Assembly (NCBI RefSeq): GCF_000496575.1
Contig: NZ_AYKT01000007.1
Span: 210,076 to 274,075, forward strand
Origin: Geobacillus thermodenitrificans subsp. thermodenitrificans DSM 465
Lineage (GTDB): Bacteria; Bacillota; Bacilli; Bacillales; Anoxybacillaceae
Length of the DNA stretch: 64,000 nucleotides
Reading direction: 5' to 3'
Under the pieces are notes generated by a model, which ran no database searches, was not told the DNA's origin, and saw only the letters and a list, made by a program, of their open reading frames with translations. Each line of letters begins with the position of its first letter. Position 1 is the stretch's first letter. Positions 1 through 7,084 of the stretch are shown in pieces. A program made the translations under genes and the position numbers.

Positions 1-687
1 CATCGCGGCCAGTTCTGTTCCTGTTCGGTGGGCGATTTGATACACTTTAGCATCGTCTTTGCTTTGCCCTAGCTGCTGTTGGGAAGGAATCGGGGAAACG
101 TATTGCCGCATTCGGACAATCTTTCCCCCTTCCTGGTCAATGCTAAAGACGAGCGGGATTTTGAATCGGTTTTCCAAGGCGACCCGCTGCAAATCATTCG
201 TCAAGGTGGCGACTTGTTCCGGTGTTTTCATATTGCGGTCGTATAAAATGGCCCCGCCCACATGATATTGGCGAATCATTTGTTTTACGTTTTCATCGGG
301 CTCGGTCGATGGAAATCCGACAATGACGAGTTGGCCGATTTTTTCCCGAAGGCTCATCGTTTTCATCAGACGTTCAATTTTTTTGTTTCGATCAGACGAA
401 GGTTCAAAAAAGGTGATGCTTGTTTGTTGGGTTTCATCGTTTCCGTTGGTTTGTGATTGTTGGCCGTCTTGTTCTGTCGGTTCGTTCGCTTGCGGCTGTT
501 GGCTGTTCCCGCTGTTTCGTTTTTCAGAGCTGCTGCTCGGGGGAACGGTCTTTGAATCGGATTGTTCTCGGCTAACTAAAGCATAAGTAGACAAGCATAA
601 GGCGACAGACAGCAGAGAAACTACGAGAATTGACGCCCATGAGATTCGTTTTTTTGCCTTTCTTCTAGAACTTCGAGAATGCTTCAT
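1..687 (-). CDS. GH3 beta-N-acetylhexosaminidase (NagZ/YbbD-like), 5' part only
   Basis: The first 229 codons of a gene that continues past the left edge. The ATG at 687 is preceded by GGGTGA. Residues 1-13 are basic and residues 15-35 form a hydrophobic signal or membrane anchor. A Ser/Gln/Asn/Glu-rich linker runs to about residue 100. The glycoside hydrolase family 3 domain then begins with LREKIGQLVIVGF, GGAILYDRN and IPLVFSIDQEGG, the last being the signature strand and loop of bacterial family 3 hexosaminidases. The family releases N-acetylglucosamine from muropeptides outside the cell or at the membrane; this role is from family knowledge. The catalytic His/Asp part lies mostly beyond the edge. 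The family identity is strong; whether the gene is intact cannot be seen. Confidence 0.85.
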   Translation of the reverse strand, partial: MKHSRSSRRKAKKRISWASILVVSLLSVALCLSTYALVSREQSDSKTVPPSSSSEKRNSGNSQQPQANEPTEQDGQQSQTNGNDETQQTSITFFEPSSDRNKKIERLMKTMSLREKIGQLVIVGFPSTEPDENVKQMIRQYHVGGAILYDRNMKTPEQVATLTNDLQRVALENRFKIPLVFSIDQEGGKIVRMRQYVSPIPSQQQLGQSKDDAKVYQIAHRTGTELAAM

Positions 688-897
688 TGCTTTTCACCCA
701 GTCTAATTTTTGAATATTCGCTTCATCAAGCACCAAACGTCCATTTTCCTTCATGACATGCCAGTATCCGTCCCATCTCCGTTGCCAGCGAAGGATGTTA
801 GTTCAATATATGAGATATTTCTAATAGTAATAACGTCGATTGTACCCCATTCGTTTCTATATACATGCTCATTGGATATGGAAAAGTTAACCTTCGC
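665..897 (-). pseudogene. Frameshifted C-terminal fragment of a conserved protein overlapping the GH3 gene
   Basis: Two minus-strand reading frames join into one plausible C-terminus. The upstream frame (about 897-800) reads AKVNFSISNEHVYRNEWGTI and continues to ELTSFAGNGD. The downstream frame reads RWDGYWHVMKENGRLVLDEA and ends DWVKSNEAFSKF at the TAG at 665-667. A single frameshift near 795-805 separates them, and a TAG at 898-900 closes the upstream frame. The end overlaps the GH3 start by about 20 bases in another frame, as in a translationally coupled operon. I do not recognise the family. It is inferred to be the remnant of the gene that once preceded the GH3 gene. Confidence 0.4.
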
Positions 898-950
898 CTA
901 CGTAGTGCCTGCTCCGGTGATACCGTTCCTAAGGAAAGCGGTCGGAATCA

Positions 951-1253
951 GACATGAACCGGCTGAAAAACATCCATGACTGCGGATGGCCGTCTCAGAC
1001 ACTTCACAAGCAGGAACGGGAGATGAAAAACGCTCATCTCCGCCAGTGTGCGTTGGCGGTTCGGCTTGTGATGGTGAGAGAGTTTTTGCGGAAGGACAGT
1101 GTGTCCTTCCTCCGTATTCACCGCAACGGAATTCGATCGAACGCTTGTGGGAATGGGGAAGATACTGTCCAAGCCATTATCCAGTTTGTGAACGACATCC
1201 ATGAACGCTCGGAGGAAGTGCTGAAACGTCTGAAGAGGTGCAGTGAGAAGTGA
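951..1253 (+). pseudogene. IS630-family transposase C-terminal remnant, frameshifted
   Basis: One frame contains VLPPYSPQRNSIERLWEWGR (about 1100-1160). This is the conserved block around the last acidic residue of the DDE domain in IS630/Tc1-type transposases (usual form LPPYSPxLNxIExxWxxLK). After a frameshift, the neighbouring frame gives DTVQAIIQFVNDIHERSEEV followed by LKRLKRCSEK, which fits the usual C-terminal tail. The N-terminal helix-turn-helix and the first two catalytic Asp residues are absent. It is a decayed fragment and cannot encode an active transposase. I could not define its terminal inverted repeats. Confidence 0.6.
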
Positions 1254-1723
1254 ATTTTTTAAGGTGCATCATATCATATTGCAGTTCTTTCGCCCAACTC
1301 TCTATGTTCACATTTGAATCCAAAGACAAAAAACAGATCGTTTGGCTCGTTGCTGGATAAAAGCGTTTAAGGAAGGAAGTGCGGAAACGGACTAAACAGC
1401 GCAAAACGCCGGTAAAATGATGCATAACGGCGGTGTTGCGAAATAAGATGTACTACATCATAAGGTTCATTTTGTTCAACGTGGGGACGGGGCGCTAAGG
1501 TGATGGAATCGAGGACGGAAGTGCTGGAGGGTGGGAGTTGACTGATGGGCATACAAAACAGTGGAATCAGGTGTGGGCGGCGAGTAGGGTGTGTCAAGGC
1601 AATGGCGCAAAACGATGCGGGAGTGGAAGGCAGCGCTGCCAGCTGGAAGGCTCTTGATGAGGGAAATTAGTTGTGAGAAATTTCCTTGGAGCACACAGAG
1701 CGGAAAGAAGAGGGGAAGGCTGA
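1254..1723. other. Gene-free stretch
   Basis: About 470 bases between the IS630 remnant and the next gene. The short reading frames here (for example 1367-1597 and 1476-1694 on the minus strand) have no ribosome binding site and no recognisable motif. No hairpin terminator was obvious. It is probably decayed DNA associated with the insertion sequence. Confidence 0.4.
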
Positions 1724-2059
1724 ATGGAACAAGAGGAACAGATGCAATGGCTGCTAGAAAGTAGACAGGTCGAGATCGAATGTTTGAAAGAGATTGTGAA
1801 AAGTCTCAGTTATACAAAAGAGAAATTGTTAGCGATCATCATCAACCCTGGAAATTACGACGAAGAGACGATTGAAAAAGCGTGGGATCATTTGAAAATG
1901 ATCGATGAAGGGCTGTTGGAAAGAAAAGACGGGGTTCTTTCGTCGAAGGTACACCACTTGCTTATCGACATCAAAAAGGAACTGAAGAAGATGAAGAAGA
2001 CGCAGGAGGAACGGGAGCAGTTTCTTTCGCCGTCGCTTGATAGTAACAATGGAGGGTGA
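1724..2059 (+). CDS. Small charged hypothetical protein, 111 aa
   Basis: ATG start preceded by AGAGGGGAAGG. The product is acidic/basic and heptad-like, rich in Glu, Lys, Leu and Gln. It has predicted helices at residues 1-40 and a Lys/Glu-rich stretch at about 80-100 (KKELKKMKKTQEEREQF), so a helical, possibly coiled-coil soluble protein is likely. There is no signal peptide or membrane segment. I do not recognise the family. It stands alone between an IS remnant and a likely terminator at 2257-2290. The ribosome binding site and composition support a real gene. Confidence 0.6.
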   Translation: MEQEEQMQWLLESRQVEIECLKEIVKSLSYTKEKLLAIIINPGNYDEETIEKAWDHLKMIDEGLLERKDGVLSSKVHHLLIDIKKELKKMKKTQEEREQFLSPSLDSNNGG

Positions 2060-2256
2060 CGGTTTTTCCCCTGCTGCGTTATCGTCCCCGCGGTAGTGAT
2101 GTCGCTCCCTTGTGGAAATGTGTGCGGGAGATGCCGGGGGAATGACTGGCTTTAAGAGGGGATGAAACATTGATGTGAAAGACATAGTGGAGAAAAAGTG
2201 TGAAGGAAGGATTGGATTGTTCTTTTCTATTTTCAACATGATATGCGCATGATGAG

Positions 2257-2290
2257 GGGTGTCCCAAAAGGAATGGGCACCTTTTCTTTC
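2257..2290 (+). terminator. Probable rho-independent terminator
   Basis: GGTGTCCC and GGGCACC pair around a short A-rich loop, with one bulged T, followed by TTTTCTTTC. Orientation and position fit termination of the 1724-2059 transcript. Confidence 0.55.
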
Positions 2291-2432
2291 GGCGTATATG
2301 CGTGTGAAATCATTCAACTAAAAGATATACTGTATATCTTGCTTAAAGAGAAGGAATTACCAGGTTTCTTAAGGTGGAGCCGCATCTTTCATTCCATCAC
2401 CGCCCCTCTAGATACACGCCCAAAGTATTCCT

Positions 2433-2475
2433 AAATACCTCTGAACCCTTTTGTATCAAGGGAACAGAGGTATTT
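2433..2475 (-). terminator. Hairpin at the end of the polyol PTS operon
   Basis: AAATACCTCTG (2433-2443) is complementary to CAGAGGTATTT (2465-2475), and CCCTT pairs with AAGGG inside. It lies about 50 bases past the last minus-strand gene, which suits a terminator for that operon. The T tract is short. Confidence 0.55.
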
Positions 2476-2523
2476 GTTTGACTAGTTTACTATTAAATTG
2501 AGTCAAACTACGATTCCGCTCTT

Positions 2524-3615
2524 TTATGCTGATGAGAGCGATTCATAATGTCTATGGTGGTCTCCTTCTTTTTCGGGGAGAAATAAAACTTTGACGTAGG
2601 ACATTTCTTTATTTACGATTTTCCGGAATGTGTTTGGTCCCTCGCTCAACTCTAGACGATGAGAAATGAGCGGTTTTACGGTGATTTGACCGGTGCTCAT
2701 ATAGTGAAGGGAAGAAGCCCACTCTCTGCCTGGAAAGGGGGCTGAAAGAGCGTTCCATGAGCCATAGACCGTCAGCTCATTACGAACGATTTTTTCAAAA
2801 TAAAAGCGTTCAATATTCACATTTGCGTAAGGAATTCCCATGAATACAACTTTTCCTCCTTTTTTCGGTAACGAAAGAATGTGAGCGGATGTAATAGGGG
2901 AACCAGCAGATTCAATCGCTACATCTACACCGCGCCCATCGGTATATTCCATCAATTGTTCATACGGAGAGTGAAAAGATGAATGAATTAATATATCTGC
3001 CCCAAGCAGTTTGGCAATTTCTAATTTATGTTGGTCAACATCAATGGCAATAATACGTTTGGCGCCAAAAATTTTGGCCCATTGAATCGCCAGCAGGCCG
3101 ATGCTTCCGACTCCCATGATGGCAATGTCTGCGCCAGGCTGAACGTTAGCGCGATAAAGACCATGAGCGACGACGCAAGAAGGCTCTAAGAGCGCAGCTG
3201 TCTCAAAGTCTACTTCATCAGGTAAGTGAAGAAGATGGTCTTCCGGAAGTTTTACATATTCAGCAAATGAGCCAGGTTGTTTTGCGCCGATCACGTGCAA
3301 TTCGCTGCATTGGGAAGGATATCCGCTTTTACATGGTTCACATTTTCCGCATACAAAAGTAGGGCAGGCCCCCACCCGATCTCCTGGTTTGAAGCGCTGA
3401 ACACCCGGGCCTACTTCAACCACTTCACCTGAAAATTCGTGCCCGAATGTCATTCCTTCCACATAAGGACCGAGTTTTTGATACCGCGAGAGGTCGGAAC
3501 CACAAATTCCTGCCGCCTTGACTTTGATGATGACGTCGTGTTCATCTTGAATGACAGGCCTTGGGGACTCCTCAAATCGCAAATCCTGAACTCCGTAAAG
3601 ATTCAATGCTTTCAA
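2524..3615 (-). CDS. gatD: Galactitol-1-phosphate 5-dehydrogenase-like zinc dehydrogenase
   Basis: A medium-chain zinc-dependent dehydrogenase of 363 residues that should oxidise a phosphorylated polyol with NAD in the cytosol. Visible features are the catalytic-zinc region GICGSDLSR and GHEFSG, the structural-zinc cysteines in FVCGKCEPCKSGYPSQC, and the Rossmann motif GVGSIGLLA. The segment YGSWNALSAPFPGREW followed by PLISHR is characteristic of the GatD branch, from family knowledge. An in-frame ATG at 3633 overlaps the AGGAGG sequence itself. The TTG at 3615 has ideal spacing from it and gives the family's usual start (LKALNLYG), so TTG is chosen. It is the last gene of the galactitol-type PTS operon, which fixes the likely substrate class but not the exact sugar. 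Confidence 0.8.
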   Translation of the reverse strand: MKALNLYGVQDLRFEESPRPVIQDEHDVIIKVKAAGICGSDLSRYQKLGPYVEGMTFGHEFSGEVVEVGPGVQRFKPGDRVGACPTFVCGKCEPCKSGYPSQCSELHVIGAKQPGSFAEYVKLPEDHLLHLPDEVDFETAALLEPSCVVAHGLYRANVQPGADIAIMGVGSIGLLAIQWAKIFGAKRIIAIDVDQHKLEIAKLLGADILIHSSFHSPYEQLMEYTDGRGVDVAIESAGSPITSAHILSLPKKGGKVVFMGIPYANVNIERFYFEKIVRNELTVYGSWNALSAPFPGREWASSLHYMSTGQITVKPLISHRLELSEGPNTFRKIVNKEMSYVKVLFLPEKEGDHHRHYESLSSA

Positions 3616-3633
3616 CCGATATTCCCTCCTCAT

Positions 3634-3879
3634 CCGTTATTGCGTACGTTTCTTTTTTTAGTGATGATCAGTCTGCACAAAGCTATCCCGACGACTATGG
3701 AATTGAAAATGAGTTGATGGCGAATGTAAAAATCAGTAATTTTTCGTAAATCTCCTAGCATGAAAGTGAGAAAGGAATCGATCACCTATGGATTCCCCCT
3801 ATGCGAGATATATAGATGAAGGATGAAGCAGGACAATTAAGCCATTCATTGGCTTAATTGTCCATTGAGAGTGAAAGTT
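3634..3879. other. Intergenic gap inside the polyol operon
   Basis: 246 bases separate the two dehydrogenase genes, an unusually wide gap for this tight operon. It contains the perfect hairpin at 3831-3863. I see no open frame with a ribosome binding site. The gap suggests that the last gene is transcribed at a different level or has its own promoter. Confidence 0.45.
3831..3863 (-). terminator. Perfect 14-bp hairpin behind the sorbitol-type dehydrogenase gene
   Basis: GGACAATTAAGCCA (3831-3844) and its exact complement (3850-3863) flank a 5-base loop, 17 bases after the stop codon at 3880. It has no long T tract. It may be a partial terminator or an mRNA-stabilising hairpin that sets the level of the downstream gatD-like gene. 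Confidence 0.5.
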
Positions 3880-4914
3880 TTAATCAATCGGTTTTAACAG
3901 CACTTTAATGGCTTCACCGCTTTTGATCGCCTGATAAGCAAGATCCCACTGGGTGAGGGCGAATTCATGAGTTACAAGATCTTTTGTCTTGACTTTTCCT
4001 TCATTGATTAAGGCAAGAGACGGTTCCCAATCTGATGGCTTTTGGCTTCTCGTTCCAATTAAATGAATTTCTTTTTGTATGATTTTTTCCATATCAAACG
4101 AAATCAGTGATTCAGAGAAAATTCCGACTTGTACGTATGTTCCTTTCTTGCGCAACAAATCTAAACCTTGATTAGCAGCAGGTACGGCTCCTGTGCATTC
4201 AAATACGATATCGGCTCCGTAACCATCGGTCAGCTGATCAACAAGTTCTTTTACATCTTCTTGTTGGGAATCTACTGCATAATCAATGCCGAGTTCTTTT
4301 GCCTTATCTAACCGGATGCGGTCTTTGGTCAAACCGATGATCATCACTTTCGCTCCTCGGCTTTTTGCCACTTGAGCGTTAAGCAAGCCGATCGGACCAG
4401 GGCCGATGATAACGACAAAATCACCTTCGCGAACATTCGCTTTTTCAACGGCATGATATGTGCATGCAAGAGGCTCCGTCATGGCAGCGGAACGGTAATC
4501 TACTTGTTCGGGTAATGGATGGACACTTTCTTTTCTCGCAATCACGTATTTAGCAAATGCCCCATTTTGCTGCGTCCCTAGTCCTTTGCGGTTGGGGCAT
4601 AGATTATAATCTCTTGTTTGGCAATATCGGCACTTTCCACAAACATAATATGTTGTTTCTGAAGTGACTCGGTCGCCTACTCGAAACTCTGTGACGTTTT
4701 CTCCTACTTCGACGATTTTGCCTGAAAACTCATGTCCTAAAATGACAGGAGGAGTGATATTTTTATAATGTCCTTCATATGAATGGATGTCAGTTCCACA
4801 AATGCCGACGAATTTGACCTCGATTTTTACCTCGTCTTTCCCAGGTTTCGGATCTGGGTATTCAACAATCTCCAAATGACCAAATCCAGGAGCTGTTTTG
4901 ACTAATGCTTTCAT
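3880..4914 (-). CDS. Zinc-dependent sorbitol/L-iditol-type dehydrogenase
   Basis: A 344-residue medium-chain dehydrogenase. It shows the catalytic zinc region GICGTDIHSYEGHY and GHEFSGKI, four structural-zinc cysteines in YYVCGKCRYCQTRDYNLC, and the NAD-binding motif IIGPGPIGLLNAQVA. It resembles sorbitol, L-iditol and threonine dehydrogenases. A GGAAGGGAG site precedes the ATG. It follows the IIC gene by about 50 bases on the same strand. The operon thus encodes two dehydrogenases of the same superfamily. One may oxidise the phosphorylated polyol delivered by the PTS and the other an epimer or a second intermediate. Exact substrate is unknown. Confidence 0.8.
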   Translation of the reverse strand: MKALVKTAPGFGHLEIVEYPDPKPGKDEVKIEVKFVGICGTDIHSYEGHYKNITPPVILGHEFSGKIVEVGENVTEFRVGDRVTSETTYYVCGKCRYCQTRDYNLCPNRKGLGTQQNGAFAKYVIARKESVHPLPEQVDYRSAAMTEPLACTYHAVEKANVREGDFVVIIGPGPIGLLNAQVAKSRGAKVMIIGLTKDRIRLDKAKELGIDYAVDSQQEDVKELVDQLTDGYGADIVFECTGAVPAANQGLDLLRKKGTYVQVGIFSESLISFDMEKIIQKEIHLIGTRSQKPSDWEPSLALINEGKVKTKDLVTHEFALTQWDLAYQAIKSGEAIKVLLKPID

Positions 4915-4967
4915 CGTTGCTTCTCCCTTCCTTGAAAATCAGGGTTTAGGAGGAATGGGGCGTTTCG

Positions 4968-6236
4968 TCAATTCCAAAGGGAGAATATTTTCCAAATGAT
5001 CCAGTTCACGATATTGCCGCCTTGGTCGATGCTTGAAACTTGGACAGCTCCCTCCGGAAGCGTGATATTTGCTGTTTCGGCCATCTTAGTGAAGGTAGGA
5101 GCGATATCGGTAGCGCACCAAAGCGACAAGGCGATCATAATGGCACCTGCAATCACTGAATGAACGACATTTCCTCTGGCAGCTCCGACGATATAGGCGA
5201 CGATGAACGGAATGGTGGCTAAATCGCCGAAAGGCAATACAGCGTTGCCAGGCAAGATGACCGCGATCAGAATGGTTAACGGAGTCAAAATCAAAGCCGT
5301 TGCAATCACGGACGGGTCGCCTAACAGAACAGCGGCGTCCAGTCCGATGGTAATGTCATTTGTTTTTTCTCCAAAGCGTTTATTGAGCCATTCACGTGCA
5401 GATTCTGAGATTGGCATGAGTCCTTCCATTAGAAGTTTGACCATCCGGGGCATGAGGACCATAACCGCTGCCATGGAAATCCCGATATTCAATACACCGC
5501 CCGCATCATAACCTGCGAGCAATCCAATAATGACCCCTAATATTAACCCAATAAACATCGAATCGCCGAAAATGCCAAAATGTTTTTGGATTGTTTCTGG
5601 ATCCGCTTTCAATTTTTTTAATCCCGGAGTTTTTTGAATTAACTTGACTAGGAAAATACCTGGAGCGTAAGACATCGTACTGCCTGTTGCTGAGGAGACA
5701 CCAGGCATACCGTAAAAATCACTTACAATGGGCGCTGTCCAGTCTGCCACTTTCAAGGCAACGATCTGAAACAGCACAGCAGCGATCAAGCCTTGAATGA
5801 TGCTGCCGGACATGGTGTATACAATGGCTCCCATAAAAGTAAAATGCCAGAAGTTCCAAATATCTACGTTCATCACTTTTGTTGTTTTCGTTATTAACAT
5901 GATGACGTTGACAGCTAATCCGATTGGAATGATCCATGCGGCGATTGCTGTGTTTGCCCAGGCGATCGATGAGGTAGCTGGCCAGCCAACATCGATCACA
6001 TTTAGGTCCACGCCAAGGCGTTCCACCATTCCTTGGGCGGCAGGGCCCAAGTTTTTGGTAAGCAAGTCGACGACTAAGAAGATGCCGACAAAGGCGACCC
6101 CAATCGTCAAACCAGAACGAAAGGCTCTACCTGGTTTCTGTCCAAACAACAGCCCCAAAAGGAAGATGACGACGGGAAGGATGACCGTAGCGCCTAAGTT
6201 CAAAAATGCTTGAAAAAATTCCACTGCTCCTTTCAC
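4968..6236 (-). CDS. gatC: PTS galactitol-type permease subunit IIC
   Basis: A 422-residue hydrophobic protein with about ten membrane segments that carries the sugar alcohol across the membrane as it is phosphorylated. The start MKGAVEFFQAFLNLGATVIL, the internal FYGMPGVSSATGSTMSYAPG and the loop KHFGIFGDSMFIGLILG are typical of the galactitol (Gat) family IIC, not the fructose or mannitol families. It sits between IIB and the dehydrogenase genes, with 49 bases to IIB. Length fits the family. The sugar could be galactitol, arabitol or another polyol. Confidence 0.9.
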   Translation of the reverse strand: MKGAVEFFQAFLNLGATVILPVVIFLLGLLFGQKPGRAFRSGLTIGVAFVGIFLVVDLLTKNLGPAAQGMVERLGVDLNVIDVGWPATSSIAWANTAIAAWIIPIGLAVNVIMLITKTTKVMNVDIWNFWHFTFMGAIVYTMSGSIIQGLIAAVLFQIVALKVADWTAPIVSDFYGMPGVSSATGSTMSYAPGIFLVKLIQKTPGLKKLKADPETIQKHFGIFGDSMFIGLILGVIIGLLAGYDAGGVLNIGISMAAVMVLMPRMVKLLMEGLMPISESAREWLNKRFGEKTNDITIGLDAAVLLGDPSVIATALILTPLTILIAVILPGNAVLPFGDLATIPFIVAYIVGAARGNVVHSVIAGAIMIALSLWCATDIAPTFTKMAETANITLPEGAVQVSSIDQGGNIVNWIIWKIFSLWN

Positions 6237-6285
6237 AAGTACTCCCCCAATGAGTTAATGTTTTTATTTTCCCACTCATAATCAT

Positions 6286-6573
6286 TTATTTGTTCAATTC
6301 TTCCATAATCTTTTTCTTTGTATCTTCTACTCCGATCCCTGTTAAAAATGAGTGTGCTTGAATAATGGGGAATTTATATGATTTTTGAATCCGAGCTGTT
6401 GTGACGAGCAAATCAGCATCATCTTCATAAAATCCAATTTCACTGATTTTGATTTGTTTCACATCGATATCAATGCCGTTCGCTTTTGCCATTTCTTCAA
6501 TCGTTTTTGCGACGACAGTGGAAGTTGCAATACCTGCTCCGCAAGCGACTAATACCCGTTTTTTCGCCATCAT
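6286..6573 (-). CDS. gatB: PTS galactitol-type phosphocarrier IIB
   Basis: A 95-residue cytosolic domain protein that receives phosphate from IIA and passes it to the sugar bound to IIC. The phosphorylated cysteine is in VLVACGAGIATSTVV (Cys11), the P-loop-like signature of the galactitol IIB family. A strong AAAGGAGGTGA site sits upstream of the ATG. Only 18 bases separate it from the IIA gene, so co-translation is likely. Complete and typical in length. Confidence 0.92.
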   Translation of the reverse strand: MMAKKRVLVACGAGIATSTVVAKTIEEMAKANGIDIDVKQIKISEIGFYEDDADLLVTTARIQKSYKFPIIQAHSFLTGIGVEDTKKKIMEELNK

Positions 6574-6591
6574 TGCTCACCTCCTTTCAAA

Positions 6592-7059
6592 TTATTGAAT
6601 TCCTAATCTTTCTCGGATCCAGTGTTTCAGTTTCACTTTGTTTTTTTCCATCAAGATATATTTCAAAGCTTGTTCATCTTGGATTAATTGCATCAGTTTT
6701 TGTAACAAAGTTGGCTGTGCATGTGCTTCATCCATTGCCAGCATAAATACGATTTGGACAGGGGTGGTTTGATCGTTTTCGCCCATTACACCAAACTCCA
6801 CTGGTTGTTTTAATATCGCAACGCTAATAGCCTTTTGGTTGACATGTTGTATATCGGTATGTGGAATAGCTACAGAAATTCCCTGTGTGGGAAGACCGGT
6901 AGGGAACGCTCTTTCCCGTTCGATCACTGCTAGAATATAGCTTTCTTTTACTAGGTGTTTACTTGCTAAATTCCGAGCCATTTTTGTTAATACTTCTTCA
7001 TTCGTTTCAGCTTCTAAATCATAAAGAATCAGTGATTCATCAAATGTAATGTCACGCAT
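6592..7059 (-). CDS. gatA: PTS IIA component, fructose/galactitol type
   Basis: A 155-residue cytosolic phosphotransfer protein. The active histidine is His67 in ISVAIPHTDIQHV, the standard PTS_EIIA_2 motif; it takes phosphate from HPr and hands it to IIB. The protein covers one complete domain. The gene lies between the PRD activator and IIB in the same operon, 25 bases after the activator's stop. It can therefore also phosphorylate regulatory histidines of the neighbouring activator, as in related systems (inference). Confidence 0.92.
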   Translation of the reverse strand: MRDITFDESLILYDLEAETNEEVLTKMARNLASKHLVKESYILAVIERERAFPTGLPTQGISVAIPHTDIQHVNQKAISVAILKQPVEFGVMGENDQTTPVQIVFMLAMDEAHAQPTLLQKLMQLIQDEQALKYILMEKNKVKLKHWIRERLGIQ

Positions 7060-7084
7060 GGGCTACACCTCGAGATTAATGTTT

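Larger units (their letters stand above)
2060..2523. other. Intergenic region with two hairpins
   Basis: This interval separates the small hypothetical gene from the 3' end of the minus-strand polyol operon. It contains two inverted repeats, listed separately (2257-2290 and 2433-2475). The 63-codon frame at 2243-2434 overlaps the first hairpin and looks spurious. Confidence 0.5.

Noticed and set aside
1829..2317. 162-codon minus-strand frame opposite the small hypothetical gene
   Set aside because: The plus-strand gene has a good ribosome binding site and plausible composition; the minus frame has neither.
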